Below, in pieces: positions 34,075 through 45,439 of a stretch of 64,000 bases of DNA (within the stretch, counting starts at the first letter, position 1; every line of letters begins with the position of its first letter). This DNA is from Amylostereum areolatum (taxonomy: Eukaryota > Basidiomycota > Agaricomycetes > Russulales > Stereaceae). The translations under genes and the position numbers were made by a program. A model generated the notes under the pieces. It saw only the letters and a list, made by a program, of their open reading frames with translations, was not told the origin of the DNA and did no database searches. The stretch lies in the NCBI GenBank assembly GCA_012932865.1, contig SAXG01000029.1, forward strand, positions 1-64,000, given 5' to 3'.

Positions 34075-35676
34075 ATGTCGGTAACTGGCAGCGTCGTCCA
34101 AGACGCGCGTCCAACGACGGCCGCATGCTCTTGCAAGTGCATATGCAAGTGTCCCATAGCGGAAGTGCCCATCGAGCTGCTCATGGAGATGTTCGCCTAC
34201 CTCCCCCACCTCGAACCCCCTGTCGACTCCAAAAAATATTCCCCGCCCACATGGCTCAACGTCACCGCCGTCTGTCAGCGTTGGCGGTCCGCAGCGTTCG
34301 CGTGCAGGGAGCTCTGGACGGTTCTGCCTCTCCACCACCCGACACTCTCCCACTTTTGCCTCGAGCACTCCCGCCCGCACCCCATCATCCTCAACGCCGA
34401 CATTCCCGCCGCCCCGATCTGGTCCAATGTTTACACCGCCGTCACCGAGCTTGACCGCGTGCGGGAGATCACCATCGAGGACGTGATCCCCAACAAATTC
34501 GATACCCTGAAAATGCGCCTGCTCGCCACCGCGCCCGCGCCCCGTCTCGAGATCCTCAACCTCAAGTACCAGCTCGCCGAACACCCATGCACGATACCCA
34601 AAGACATATTCGCGGGCACGCCCCCCGCGAACCTCCGCGAACTCCGGCTCGACAGCTGCACGATGCAGCACCACTCGCCTCTCCTCCTGACGTCCCTCGT
34701 CGTGCTCCAGCTTCAGAGCTGCGTCGGAGTATGGGAGTCCGCTGACGAAATGGTCGCAACGCTCTCCCGCATGCCGCAGCTGGAGACGCTCTCCATCGAA
34801 GGCCGAGTCACATTCCCGCACGACGTTGTGCTCGCCCCACCCGACGCCCAAGAGCCCATCAAGCTCGACAGCCTCAAGGATCTTTCTCTCTACGGCGAAG
34901 CCCTCCAAATCACCGGCTTCCTCCAACGCGTCGCCTTCCCAACCCAAACCGCGCTCTCGATCGAATACCTCGAGCCCAACGCGCACGCGGTCGTCATCGC
35001 GCCCTTCACCCGCCACTTCGCGCCCGCCCGCGCCGCGCACGAGCACTTCAAAACCTTCCGGCTCGAAACGAGCTGCAGCGTCCTCGAACTCACGCTCTCG
35101 GACCCCCAGCGCGCGGACGGAAACAAAACGGGCGTGCCCGCCCTCCTCCCCAAGTCGATCAAGTTCGCCATCACCTGGTTCGAGAGCGACGAGGAGGGCC
35201 ACCCCGTCGTGCACGACATGCTCCGCGCGCTGCTCGTCGCGCTGCCTGTGCACGGAAAAGAGAGCACGCTCATCGCCCAGCGCACGTGCGAAGGGGACAT
35301 GCTCAACTGGATGGTGCCCTTCGCCCAGCTTGCCGGCATCCGCGCCGTGCAGGTCGCCCGCTTCACCGCGTATGACCTCCTCCAGTACTTCCTCGCCGCG
35401 GAACACGCGCCCGCGGACGCCCCGCCGTCCTTTGCAGACATGCGCTACCTCACCGTGCGCGAGCTGATGACGCGAAGCACCATCAGGCTCGAACGCAATA
35501 CCGAACCGAACGTCTCCGAGGTGGCAGGCGTCCTTCTCGCCCGGGAGATGAAGCGCAGGAGAGCGGAGGGTCGGGAATGCCACCTCAGCCTGGAGGTCTG
35601 CAGTCTTCGCCCGGAAATGGTGACTTTCTTGCTTAAGGCGGTAGGGTCTGATAATTTTTATTGCGACGAACTGTAG
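34075..35676 (+). CDS. F-box/LRR-like protein 1
   Basis: An uninterrupted 533-residue frame. The F-box lies near the N-terminus (VPIELLMEMFAYLPHLEPP to CQRWRSAAFACRELWTVLPL), the part that would bind SKP1 in an SCF ubiquitin ligase. Irregular leucine-rich stretches follow (RLEILNLKYQL, LRELRLDSC, QLETLSIEG, LKDLSLYGE). A cysteine cluster CSCKCICKC precedes the F-box. Such F-box proteins are strongly expanded in agaricomycetes. The gene is intronless and GC-rich at third positions, which creates a long antisense open frame (34072-35583) that is not a gene. Confidence 0.85.
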   Translation: MSVTGSVVQDARPTTAACSCKCICKCPIAEVPIELLMEMFAYLPHLEPPVDSKKYSPPTWLNVTAVCQRWRSAAFACRELWTVLPLHHPTLSHFCLEHSRPHPIILNADIPAAPIWSNVYTAVTELDRVREITIEDVIPNKFDTLKMRLLATAPAPRLEILNLKYQLAEHPCTIPKDIFAGTPPANLRELRLDSCTMQHHSPLLLTSLVVLQLQSCVGVWESADEMVATLSRMPQLETLSIEGRVTFPHDVVLAPPDAQEPIKLDSLKDLSLYGEALQITGFLQRVAFPTQTALSIEYLEPNAHAVVIAPFTRHFAPARAAHEHFKTFRLETSCSVLELTLSDPQRADGNKTGVPALLPKSIKFAITWFESDEEGHPVVHDMLRALLVALPVHGKESTLIAQRTCEGDMLNWMVPFAQLAGIRAVQVARFTAYDLLQYFLAAEHAPADAPPSFADMRYLTVRELMTRSTIRLERNTEPNVSEVAGVLLAREMKRRRAEGRECHLSLEVCSLRPEMVTFLLKAVGSDNFYCDEL

Positions 35677-35816
35677 CGTCAGATTGACGACGACCAGGAC
35701 TATAATACCATATACCTATACCTCAGCCGGCACTCCTTTTAGATATTTTCATGTCATCGGACTGCCTCCATAGAAATAGTTGAGGACTACTTGTTGTTGA
35801 CAACAGTACCTGATAC

Positions 35817-37084
35817 TCATACACGAATCACATCCATCTTACAATCCCAACTTCCAGTGGCAAGTAGCCCCTCTTCGTACAACGACCACGCGCACGCAAC
35901 CACAAACTCGGTGTGAGCATCGTGTATCCGCACGAGCTGCCGCCCTTCCGGCATGCTCGCGTTCCATCTAAGACCAGGGTCAGCTCCCCAACCAACGAAC
36001 GAACCTACGGATCACTCACATCCTGCACGTCATATCGTACGACGCGCTCGCAAGCAGATCCGGCCGATGCGGACTCCACTGCACCTTCCTCACCGCATAC
36101 TCATGCCCAAGCATCTGCGTCTCGCACACACCGCCCACCTCCGCCCCGCCCCCCGCCCCCGCCCCGATCTTGACCATCCTACAATCCCACACCCGGATGT
36201 TTTTGTCTACGCCCGCGCTCGCGAGGACGAACGGCCGGTACTTGTTCCAGTCGAGCGCGAGCACCTCGCCGCCGGACGCGGGGACGGTGAGCGCCGCGGC
36301 GGCGAGCGGGGAAGTGAAGCTGTTGGTCTGCGGTGCGAATGCGGGGGCGCGGAGGTCGAAGATGCGCACGGTGCCGTCGGTGGAGCAGGTGGCGAGCACG
36401 TCGGGCTGGTGGGGCGAGAAGAGGGCTTGGTAGATGCACGCTTGGTGCGCCTGGAGCGTCGTGAGCGATCTCGGGAGATCCGGGGACCACTATCGCGCGG
36501 TCAATGAAGCATCCTTCAGACCATCGACAGAACGAACACACCAGCTTGACGGTCCCGTCCCAGGAGCAGGACGCGAACTGGTCCTTCTTGATATTGGACC
36601 AGTCCACGGAAAACACCTCGCGTGAATGCTCGCGCCACATGGAGATCGGACGGTCCTAGAGGCAGGCAAGCGGCGGCGCCTTGCAGCGCTCGCTCAACGC
36701 GCAGAGGGGTCGAGGGACGTACATACGTTCAAGAGCACGTCCCAAAGACGCAGCGAACCGTCTGCGGACCCGGACACAAGTTGGTTTTCGTGCACCTCGG
36801 ACCACGCGACATCGTAAACGCCGTCCTGGGTTTCATAACTGCAAGGTGGTAATGAGCAGAAGCCTTGTTAGAAGGGGATCCGATGCGTACTGTTTCTCGA
36901 GGGCAACGATGGGAGGCGTGCCCAGAGGTTGCGGGGTCATCGAGGCGATGTGAAGTCGACCATTGCCGACGAGGCCGTAGTTTGCGGACGAGGCGATGGC
37001 AAGGCGTTGAGGATGAAATGGCGACCAGGCGATGTTGTAGTGGGCGAAACCCGGCGTGTTCACGACGTTCGTCGGGCCCTGCAT
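35817..37084 (-). CDS. PEX7: Peroxin 7, PTS2 import receptor
   Basis: A WD40 protein of 346 residues in five exons: 37084-36891, 36838-36727, 36655-36542, 36489-36020 and 35967-35817. It binds PTS2-bearing enzymes in the cytosol and delivers them to the peroxisome. The start MQGPTNVVNTPGFAHYNIAWSP and the segment GRLHI are typical of PEX7. Repeats are visible as YDVAWSEVHENQLVSGSADG, EVFSVDWSNIKKDQFASCSW, CIYQALFSPHQPDVLATCST, VRKVQWSPHRPDLLASASYD and FVVACAWSLYEEGLLATGSW. An in-frame ATG at 37126 is possible, but 37084 fits the family. The gene is divergent from the sirtuin gene, with only 191 bp between start codons. Confidence 0.92.
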
Positions 37085-37275
37085 TTCTACCCGCCAAATC
37101 TGTATTCGTCGGAGGTTCCAAGACAAGATCGGGCGTCGAAGCTCACCTGTATACCGTCCGTGCGTGCAGATGTATCCAACTTGTGATGAGAGTCGGTTGC
37201 GAGCGTCGAGGCCAGCGACGACGGCGGTGCGGAGGAAAGAGGCGTAAGGCCGGCGAGCGCGCTGCCAGTTGTCAC
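37085..37275. promoter_or_regulatory. Bidirectional promoter, PEX7 / sirtuin
   Basis: Only 191 bp separate the two start codons, so both genes must share promoter DNA. No clear TATA box is visible, as is common for housekeeping pairs. Confidence 0.5.
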
Positions 37276-39272
37276 ATGCGACTCTCTGTCCCGAACATCC
37301 CGCTCGCCCTTCTCACCGCATCCCGCTCGGTGCCCTTCGTCTCCCATGCTGAAGCCATCGAGCGCATATCTACCTTTCTGGCTCCCGGAAATGTCGCTGT
37401 GCTCACCGGCGCGGGGGTCAGTGTCGACTCCGGGATCAAGGCCTACAGGGGCAAGGATGGACGCTACATGAACCCGGACTACCAGTGCGTGTCTTTTCAG
37501 CGCGTTCCTCGTCCTCCGAGACTTATCGTGGTGATGCAGGCCGATATTTGTGGGTCGAATACTGGAAGAAAAACGGCACGATCTGACCACACTTGCAGTA
37601 CCAACAACTCATCGAAGACAGCCCCCGCGGCCATTCTTTCCGGTGCGTTCATCGGCCACACCTTCAAACCGGAAACTCATCGGGATCATTGACAGGCAAC
37701 GCTACTGGTATGCCCTCCCAAATCCACCCACATTTCCCCGTTCCCAGACGGTAGACGGCGAGTTGTGCAGAGGGATACATAGCAGGGTGACATCATAACC
37801 TCGAAACCCTGCACAACTCGTTAGTTCTACAACCTCTTACTCGCCGGTTCGAGTAAGAATGTCTGGGACCAAAATTTTCATCCTCCTGTTCAAACGCGGC
37901 TCTCACACCCCCGCAGGTTACGCGCCTACATCGGCTACCGTCCGGTCCTCACCACCTTCCCGAACCCCACCCACTACGCGCTCGCTGCCCTCCAGCACGC
38001 GTCCGTAGTCCCCAATCTGATCACACAGAACGTCGACGGTCTGCACAATCGCGCCATAGAACGCGTCTGGGACGAGGAGAGGATCCGGGAACGCGTGCTC
38101 GAGCTCCACAGGACGATCTACGTGAGTCCATGCGCCTGTACTCTCTCTCCCGCAATCGTTTTCGAGGTGCATCTGCTGGCGGCATTCTTGCGAATCTTTA
38201 CTTATTCAACATCTGGCACTGCCCTCCGTACTTTTTCTGTCTGGTCATGGCCATCGGTGCCACACTTCGGAGCGCGCAGGAATAGCCTGCTCAATCCTCT
38301 TTACTTCTCGGTTTATCCAACAGCCAAAATCTCCTCTTCCCTCTCCCGTGCATTTGTCAGTCACTGATGACTTCGTTTGTCCACACAGAGGGTTCAGTGC
38401 ATGCACGGCCACATCTTCCACCGCGACGTCTTCCAACGCCTGCTCGGCGACGCCAACCCGCGCTGGAAAGCTTACCTGCACGACATCGAACGCTCGGGAA
38501 TCAAACCCAAGACGAACCCGGACGGTGACGTACGTCCGCTCCCTCGTCCGCCCGTCGCCACATTCGTAATAACCCGCGTTCCAGGTCGTGCTGGACAAAG
38601 ACGTCTCCTACGACGACGTGGTGGTCCCCGAGTGCCCCGAGTGCCTCCTGCAGGGCAGACACACGAACACGGTCAGTCGCGCCTTCCTTCGTAAGATGCG
38701 CCGCGAACACCGATCGACCCGCCCCCTCGCAGATGAAACCCGACTTTGTCTTCTTCGGCGAGTCCCTGCGCCAAGAGGTGCGAGATCGCAGGTGCGCCTT
38801 TCTCCCCTCCGCGCCCTATCTCATTCTGATCCTCCTCGCCTCTCGTCTAGCTACAGCATCATCGAAGAGTGCGATCGGCTCTTCCTCCTCGGCACCACGC
38901 TCGCGACCTACTCCGCCTTCCGGTCCGTCTCCCATCCAGCGCGCTGCGATGACATCTGACCAGCCCTTCCCCCCCCAGCCTGCTCAAGCACGCGCTCGAG
39001 CTCGGCAAGCCCGTCCTGTTCCTCAACGTCGGCCCCACGCGCGCCGACGCGCTCCCCGGCGTCGACAAGATCGAGGTCCCCGCGGGCGAGATCCTGCGCG
39101 AGGTCGTCCGAACCGTGGTGTGAGTCGCCGCCCCTGTTCCTCCCTTCCCGTCAAGCTTGGTCTAACCCATCGCACGGCGTGCAGCGGCACGCGGGCCAAC
39201 TACGACCCCGTCCTGCGGGACATGCTCTCGCGCGGCGTGGTCAAGCGTCCGACCGACGACGGCGAGTCTTAG
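37276..39272 (+). CDS. Sirtuin, class II (SIRT4-like) NAD-dependent deacylase
   Basis: A 355-residue protein in eleven exons: 37276-37484, 37540-37549, 37599-37642, 37696-37707, 37917-38121, 38389-38529, 38585-38671, 38733-38791, 38851-38922, 38979-39119 and 39185-39272. The NAD-binding motifs are VLTGAGVSVDSGIKAYRG and LITQNVDGLHNRA; the catalytic His lies in CMHGHIFHRDVF. Zinc ligands come from CMH and CPEC. Later motifs are PDFVFFGESL and LLGTTLATYSAF. The YRG rather than DYR after GAG places it with class II sirtuins, mostly mitochondrial. Exons 2 and 4 are only 10 and 12 nt long and are needed to complete the PIF and RQRYWLR segments. Two introns are long (209 and 267 nt). Confidence 0.9.
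37708..37916 (+). other. Long hairpin-bearing intron of the sirtuin gene
   Basis: At 209 nt it is about four times the usual intron length here. It contains a 12-bp perfect inverted repeat, CGAGTTGTGCAG at 37759-37770 and its complement at 37809-37820, then a hairpin CTTACTCG-ccggtt-CGAGTAAG at 37836-37857. A structured intronic RNA is possible. No snoRNA box set could be confirmed. Confidence 0.35.
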
Positions 39273-39762
39273 GGCCTCGCGCCGCCGACGTCGCGCTGAC
39301 GGATTCGAGGGTGGTACAGATGGGATTTGGGGGGGGAATAGATATATGTACACTAGGCGGATGCATACCACGCACATGATCAACCAAGCGTGTGCGAGGC
39401 AGGAGAGGGGGAGAACACGGTATGTAGCGGTACATGGGCGATGACAAGGTACACTATGTACGAGCGCCGTCCGAGGGGGGAGTCCGAGCCGGCGAATAGG
39501 AGATGGATACAAGATGTACGGAGAACAGACAGATCGGACGGGGAACGATTATGTGCGATGCAGACAGGGGGCGTGGCGTAGGAGAATCAAGAGGACCGAT
39601 AGCGATACGAAAGCGAGACAAAGCTGGGAAGGGGGGGGCGAGCGAGATGAAGGGGGAGGGGGGATAAGCAGGACGGAGGGGCGGCGAGATGCCATGGAGC
39701 GCGCAGCGCACGGGAGCGGTGGGAAGCGTTCGCTAACGGCATGCCCGAGAACCACGCACGCC

Positions 39763-40882
39763 CTAGCCTGCTCGTGGCTCGTCCACGGGCGTGCCGCCAT
39801 CAGCGCGCACATGCGAGAGGGGGGCCCGGGTGCGCGTCTCGAGGCCCTCGAGCCCGATCGCGTTCGCCCCCGCGTCGCCCCCGAACGCCGTCGGGGTCGG
39901 GGTCGGGGTCGGCCCAGTGCCCGGCGCGGCCTTGGGATGCTGCGCGAGGACCCAGACGGGCTGCTTGAGCGTGCCCCAGGACCAGTCTTGCCAGCGGCGG
40001 GGCTCGGGCAGCGTCTGCTCGACGTGCGCGTGGCGGCGGGAGCGCCGGAGGTAGCCGTCGAACCGGGAGGAGTCGCGGCGGGTGAAGACGGAGAGCGTGG
40101 ACAGGATCTCGGCCGCGTCCAGGAGCGCGGGGTCCTTGGTCGGGGAGTCGACGGGACAGAAGGCGGGCGCGGGCGGCGGGCAGGGCGTGCGGGGCATGCA
40201 CGGGACCACGGCCGGCGGCGGGGTCTCCTCCTTGACGCTGAGCTCGGTGAGGGGGGACGACTGCCGCTCGTCCTCGTCGTCGGGGGTGAGGGAGGGCGTG
40301 CCCTCCCTCGAGTGCGAGGAGGCGGTGACCGAGGACAGCTGCGAGGCGTCGATCTAGCGAACGCGGGTGAGCGTCGTGCGCGCGCGAGAAGAAACAGGGG
40401 AGGAGGAGACGCGCGCACCAATTCCTGCTCGCGGCGAATCTCGGCGACGGCGGCGTCGGAGCGTTTGAGGCAGCGTTCGCGGTGCTTGGTCCAGTGGAAG
40501 GGGTCGAAGGCGCACTTGGGCGAGAGCTTGATCCGGGTCTTGCAGCGGCGGCAGACGATCCAGAGCGGGCTGAGGACGTCGGCGAGGGGATCGGCGCGCA
40601 GGCGTCTCTCGCGCTGGAGCTCCGCGGGCGTGGGCTGTCTGGGCTCCTCCGCGCTGGAGCACCGACGGCAATCGGTGAGGACGCGCGTGCGAGGGGAAGC
40701 GCTGGGGATCACGCACCTGGCCGTTGTTGATCCTTTGGGGCGCGAAGAGTTGGGCGGACGGCGTTCGCTGGAGAGGGAAGGGAACTTCGCCGTAAGCCAT
40801 GCGGCGCGGGCGTGGAGTCGGGGGGCGGGATACGCACCTCAATCTTTGCATCCGGAGGGGGTAGGGCGACTGTCCGAGGCAT
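39763..40882 (-). CDS. Protein with one CxxC...WxxHxxxC module
   Basis: A 304-residue protein in four exons: 40882-40838, 40767-40717, 40646-40419 and 40353-39763. The module CRRCKTRIKLSPKCAFDPFHWTKHRERC, split as CRRC, then HWTKH, then C, lies near residue 65-92 and resembles three modules in the next gene upstream (41533-43335). The rest is low-complexity, Pro/Ser/Asp-rich. A second possible domain covers DAAEILSTLSVFTRRDSSRF to WQDWSWGTLKQPVW. Zinc binding through three Cys and one His is inferred; no function is known. The start at 40882 (MPRTVALPPPDAKIE) is the best splice-consistent choice, but an upstream exon is possible. Confidence 0.62.
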
Positions 40883-41532
40883 CGATGAGCGTCCCCCCTT
40901 CGCGCACATCGAGGACGAGGTACTCACCGAGGGCAATGAACGGGGTCTTCCATCGGGGAGGCTGGGGACAATGAGAAGACGAGATGGAACGAGGTGGAAA
41001 GGCGCTCACCGTGGGGTTGCCCTGCTGTTTCCGTCGTTGTACTTGGATGGGGGCATTGTCGTGGTCGAGGTCGTGGTCGAGGATGGGGATGGGGATGTGG
41101 AGAAAGAAAGGAGGGATGAAGGGGGGCGTGCGGCATGACGGTGCGCGTCTGCCGCGTAAAAAGAAAACGGTAAAGTCTAAACGAAACCCTGGCCGGCATT
41201 TGCCACAGCGGACGGAGCGCCCACACTTTCCTTTTTGCCTAAGCGAGGCCCCGCTGATCCGCCACAAATATCCACATAAATTTGCACGATATATTCCAGT
41301 CAAGATCGGGGTACGAGGCTACATTATTGAGAGAGAAGGAATGAAGGGAGGGAGCAAGGTATGATACGGACATGCAAAGGGAGTGCAGTGGAAGAAAAAC
41401 AGGAAGGGATGGTGGGGAAGGCTATTAGCTTAGCACAAAACAGGAATCGAGGAACAGGAGACGAAGCGTATGATGGAGCACAAAGGAACGACGGGAACTC
41501 GATGGAACTATGCAGGTGGATGAACATTTGTA
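40883..41532. other. Intergenic, no gene seen
   Basis: Lies between the two zinc-module genes. A purine-rich stretch on the plus strand runs from 41330 to 41480. No coding sequence or RNA gene is recognised. Confidence 0.45.
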
Positions 41533-43335
41533 TCATGTGTGCTCCTTCGGCGGCGGCGACTCTTCCGTAGGCGACTGCAGGCCCTCCTTGAACCCGGCGA
41601 CGAAGTTCTTGATAGGCATTATCAACCAGCTGGCAAGCGCACCAGTCGACTTGGTGCGCGCACGGACCCGAGGCGGCGCATCCTCTGCGATTGCCCCCTC
41701 GTCCCCCTCCTCGCGCGGACGCTTCACGCCAGCACGAGCGGGCCCCGCCGCATCCACGACCGTCGTATCTGTAGACGCCACCGATGGTGGCGAGTCCTCG
41801 GCTGCCTTCTCCGCACGACGAGGACTGATTGCGATCGGCTTGGGTTCGCGATCGTCCGTCCGTGGCGTCGGAGTCGCAGCAGAACGTGAACTGAATACAA
41901 GCAATAAAGAAGATCCCCTTCAGCGTCAGTTTCCAAGGCGTGGCAGCGACCGAAAACGCACGCGAGGCAAGAGGCCTTGTGCTCCTCCCATTGAGTTAGA
42001 TCGTAGTCGCCTTCGCCTTCGAGCGCCACCGTCTTCTTGCAGTGGACACAGTCGACCGATTTCGTCGTCAGGTTCTTCGCCGATGAATCATTGACAAGCT
42101 TGAGCTTCCTTTCGGCCGTTGCGACACGACTGCTGGGTCTGGAAAGGCTCTCCGTCAGAAGAGAAACGAAAGTAGATAACCAGTGGCGACGAACATCTGG
42201 CCAGAGCAACGCTGCTGGTGCACCTTCCACCGCTGTAGGGCGTATCGCCGTCGGCTCCCGAGTTTGACCCATTCGTGGCACGTCTTGCACAAAACCTCTT
42301 GGGGTCGAACCTCCTCTGCCCGTGGGTCCGATTCGAGGTAGGCCTGCCGCTCCGCTTCGGTCCTTCGAATGGTTTTGTTCGAGATCACGGATGCGTCATC
42401 GTCGCTTACAGGCTCATCCTCCTGGTCGGCCGCCTTGCTAGGCGTAGACGTGCTCAACCTCCACAAATGAACCATGTCAGAGGAATGGCGACTGGGATGA
42501 ATGGCGGCGCTTACGGTTTGGTGTTAGATCCTCGACGGCACGTTTTACGGTGCAGTGTCCATGGCCGCATGGTGTAAGTGAGGCTCGGGTTGAGCGGCAC
42601 CCAATCGTTGCACACTGCACAGAACGCGCGATGGGGTTCCACCTCGCGGCAGTCCGGCTGGTTGCGGAAGTACTGGATGCGTTCCTCCTCCGTCTTGCGA
42701 GTTGCCTTCGAGGTGGAAGAGCCTGCGACCGAGATGTCATCCTGGTCGCCTTCCGGTGTCTGGAAGCGCTGCGAGGAAGGCGTTTTGCCGACAACTCGAG
42801 ACACGGGGGACCCCTTGACTTCAGACAACGATGCGATGGAGGGTCGTTTAGCCTTGCTTGTAGGCTTCTTCGAGGGTAGTGGCGCGGAGACAGACTCGCT
42901 GGGACAAGATATTGGGAACATGTGAAAGAAGGGACGTATAAACGTACGTGCTGAGGGAAGCTTTGCCCTAGAACAAAGCATCAGGGACAAAGCCAACCAG
43001 CAAATACGCGGACTATGCACCTTTCTGGAGGATGGACTCGGGGGCGGCGGCATGGAGGACGATTCAACGTCCACAGACAGTCTTCGATGGATATGAGGTC
43101 GAAAATCTCAATAGAATGGGATTTAGCACGTACCTCTCGGCATTTGGAACGGAGTCTCTCTTTTTCTACCCCGTCCTACGTTAGGCTAACCCAAAGCACC
43201 AGCGTAACCACAACCAACCTTGGCTTTGCCCGCGTATGTTTTGGTGGGTTTGTCCCTAGCCTCGATGATCAGACTCACGCATCAAGTTCGAACAAAAAAG
43301 TAGACTCACTTTGGCGATGATGCAGGATCAGACAT
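41533..43335 (-). CDS. Protein with three CxxC...WxxHxxxC modules
   Basis: Well-supported exons on the minus strand are 43021 upward, 42967-42948 (20 nt), 42898-42515, 42458-42195, 42138-41962 and 41890-41533. Three modules, one per main exon, read CAVC...PWTLHRKTC, CKTC...RWKVHQQRC and CVHC...QWEEHKASC. The first two are preceded by a similar linker, [KR]TE[AE]ER..Y followed by a [CA]REVxP- or AEEVRP-like stretch. The tail is basic and acidic and ends SPPPKEHT. The 5' end is unresolved: MSDPASSPK at 43335 followed by two small exons reads well to about 43137, but the join to 43086-43021 does not keep frame. Each module could hold one zinc ion. Role unknown; DNA or RNA binding is a guess. Confidence 0.62.
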
Positions 43336-43641
43336 GAGCGCAGCAAAGCTAGGAGAAATAAAGGGAGCGTGGTGGTTGGAGTCAAAGCGTGAAGCGGGAG
43401 CGAAAGCGCGTCGATACGCTGGCGTGGGAACAGACGCACGTGACAATCCGCATTGTTCTTGCCACCTTGCAGAGGACAATATAACTGGCCGTTTTTCACC
43501 CTCGAACGCCGCCATGAAGAAATCCCCCCCCACCGAGGTACACAAATCGCGCAGATACCCAATTCTGCTCGAGCTTACATACCTTGCTTTTTTTCAGTCT
43601 CTCATCCGACGTAGAAAACCCGCACAAGCCTCAACTCTTAG

Positions 43642-45313
43642 ATGATGGAAGCCTCGACGGAGGTGAGCGGACGTCAGACCCTGAAATCGGGACGTTTTAA
43701 TCGAAGATTGAATTCTGAATTCTCAGGTCACCGAGGAGCATGGACCTCTCTCTCAAGGATTCGGTGCTGTTCCTCCTATCGAACGTATGCCCCCCGAATT
43801 ACTGCACGAAACGTTCTCCTACCTCACCGCGCTCGAGCTGGAACGGCTGCGATCCTACGACGACGAAACACGGCCTCTTCCCCTTCCCTGCGGAATTATC
43901 CTTGCTCGCGTATGCACGCGCTGGAGAGAAATTGTCTGCCATGACAAAGCATTATGGACCTCCATTCCTCTCTACTTCCGCCCTGAACTGCAATGGACGG
44001 AGAAAGCCCTCCAACTGTCCGATCCACTGCCCATCGACATTTTCGTACACGACGTGAAATCCTGGAGGAATGTCCTCCCCGCCCTGGACCAGCTTGCGCG
44101 TGCGCGGACGATCTCACTGTACGGCATCCACCTCACACCCCTCTCGAAGGCCGACCTTCCTGATATGCTGCCACCGGACGTGCTGTCAGGCGACGCGCCT
44201 CAGCTGAAGGAACTCAACCTGACGAACGTCGTCATGAGGGCAAACTGGACCCACTCGTTTCCTGTTTTGACAGAGTTCGAGGCGCGGAATAGTTTGTTAT
44301 GGACGACGCCGAAAGAGATGCACGCGGCTCTCTCTCTTATGCCCCAGCTACGTCACCTCAGCTTAGGACAAAACGATTGCCTGGATTTCAGATGGTTCGA
44401 TCTCCCCGAAAACGTTCTTCATCTGGAGCATCTCTCCAGCTTATCTCTCGAAGGTGACGCAGACGATATGGCCGACTTCTTGTCATGCGTCTCATTTCCC
44501 TCCGGCGCTTCACTGGAAATAATAATCGTGAACAGCCCGCCGAACGAAAAGCTCGGATTCGCCTTAGCCGCCCACTTTGCCCCTCTTTCGGCTGTCCCTG
44601 GTCAACTCCCCGTCATGCATGCCACGGCAACCGATTCAAGCCTGGACATACACATAAAATACGCAAATTTGAACCCGGCATACACCTTTCCTGATTACAT
44701 CACCATCGACATCGAATACGACGACCCGGATATGGAGGGCTACTACGTCTGCTTCATGATAGAGCACCTACTCCCCTCTTTGCCAGGACACGGAGGCGCT
44801 TCTGCATTGCTGCTATCTCGCGCCGAAGATTGTGGAGATATCATTGCTCGCGAGTGGTTGGACCCCTTCCTGAAGTTAACAGGTGTTCAGAAGCTATCCG
44901 TCGCCGGACGTGCCGTGTACGACCTTGCCGATCGATGGAGCAAGGAGCGTTGCGACAGTAGTGCGTTGTCCTGTCCCGGGATCGAAGCTCTACAAATCAT
45001 CCAAGCTGATTTCAAGGAATCTTTTACTCATCCCCGCCGCCTTTCCAGCGGTGTTGGCTCTCCCATCGAGACGGTCTTTGGTGCCATCGAGGCGGAGCTC
45101 AAGTTTAGAAGGGATTGCGGCCACCGGATCTCGCTCACGATCAAGACAAGCGCAATCACGGATGAGATGGTCGAAAAACTTAGTGAAGTGGTCGACGTGT
45201 GTGTATGCGTGGACAATGACAGATCCACGGATCTGGAGGAGTCTGTTGACTCTGACAGCGAGCCTGACGAATATGAAGTTCGAGTGGAGGTGGCGTATCA
45301 GACATTCACGTGA
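43642..45313 (+). CDS. F-box/LRR-like protein 2
   Basis: A 535-residue protein with two exons: 43642-43662 and 43727-45313. The first exon (MMEASTE) joins in frame to VTEEHGPLSQGF before the F-box PPELLHETFSYLTALELERL. CTRWREIVCHDKALWTSIPL follows, where SKP1 binding is expected. Leucine-rich stretches include QLKELNLTNVV, QLRHLSLGQND and HLSSLSLEGD. The C-terminus is acidic. It is similar in plan to the F-box gene at 34075 but not a recent copy. It probably acts as the substrate receptor of an SCF ligase. Confidence 0.84.
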
Positions 45314-45439
45314 CCCTGCGAAATGTAGTTCAGAATTCCAATACACAAACGTTGCGCAAAAGCCGGTCTTTGCTGGTTCGTCATCGGGACTGGCACTGGA
45401 AGAGGTAGTGGTCCGAAAGGACTATCGCAGGATTACAGC

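Noticed and set aside
34072..35583. 503-codon open frame on the minus strand
   Set aside because: It is the antisense of the F-box gene; GC-rich third positions remove stops. It shows no domain, while the sense frame has a clear F-box.
39514..40974. 486-codon open frame on the plus strand
   Set aside because: It is antisense to the spliced zinc-module gene and is dominated by Arg/Gly from GC-rich DNA. The minus-strand exons have splice sites and a cysteine module.
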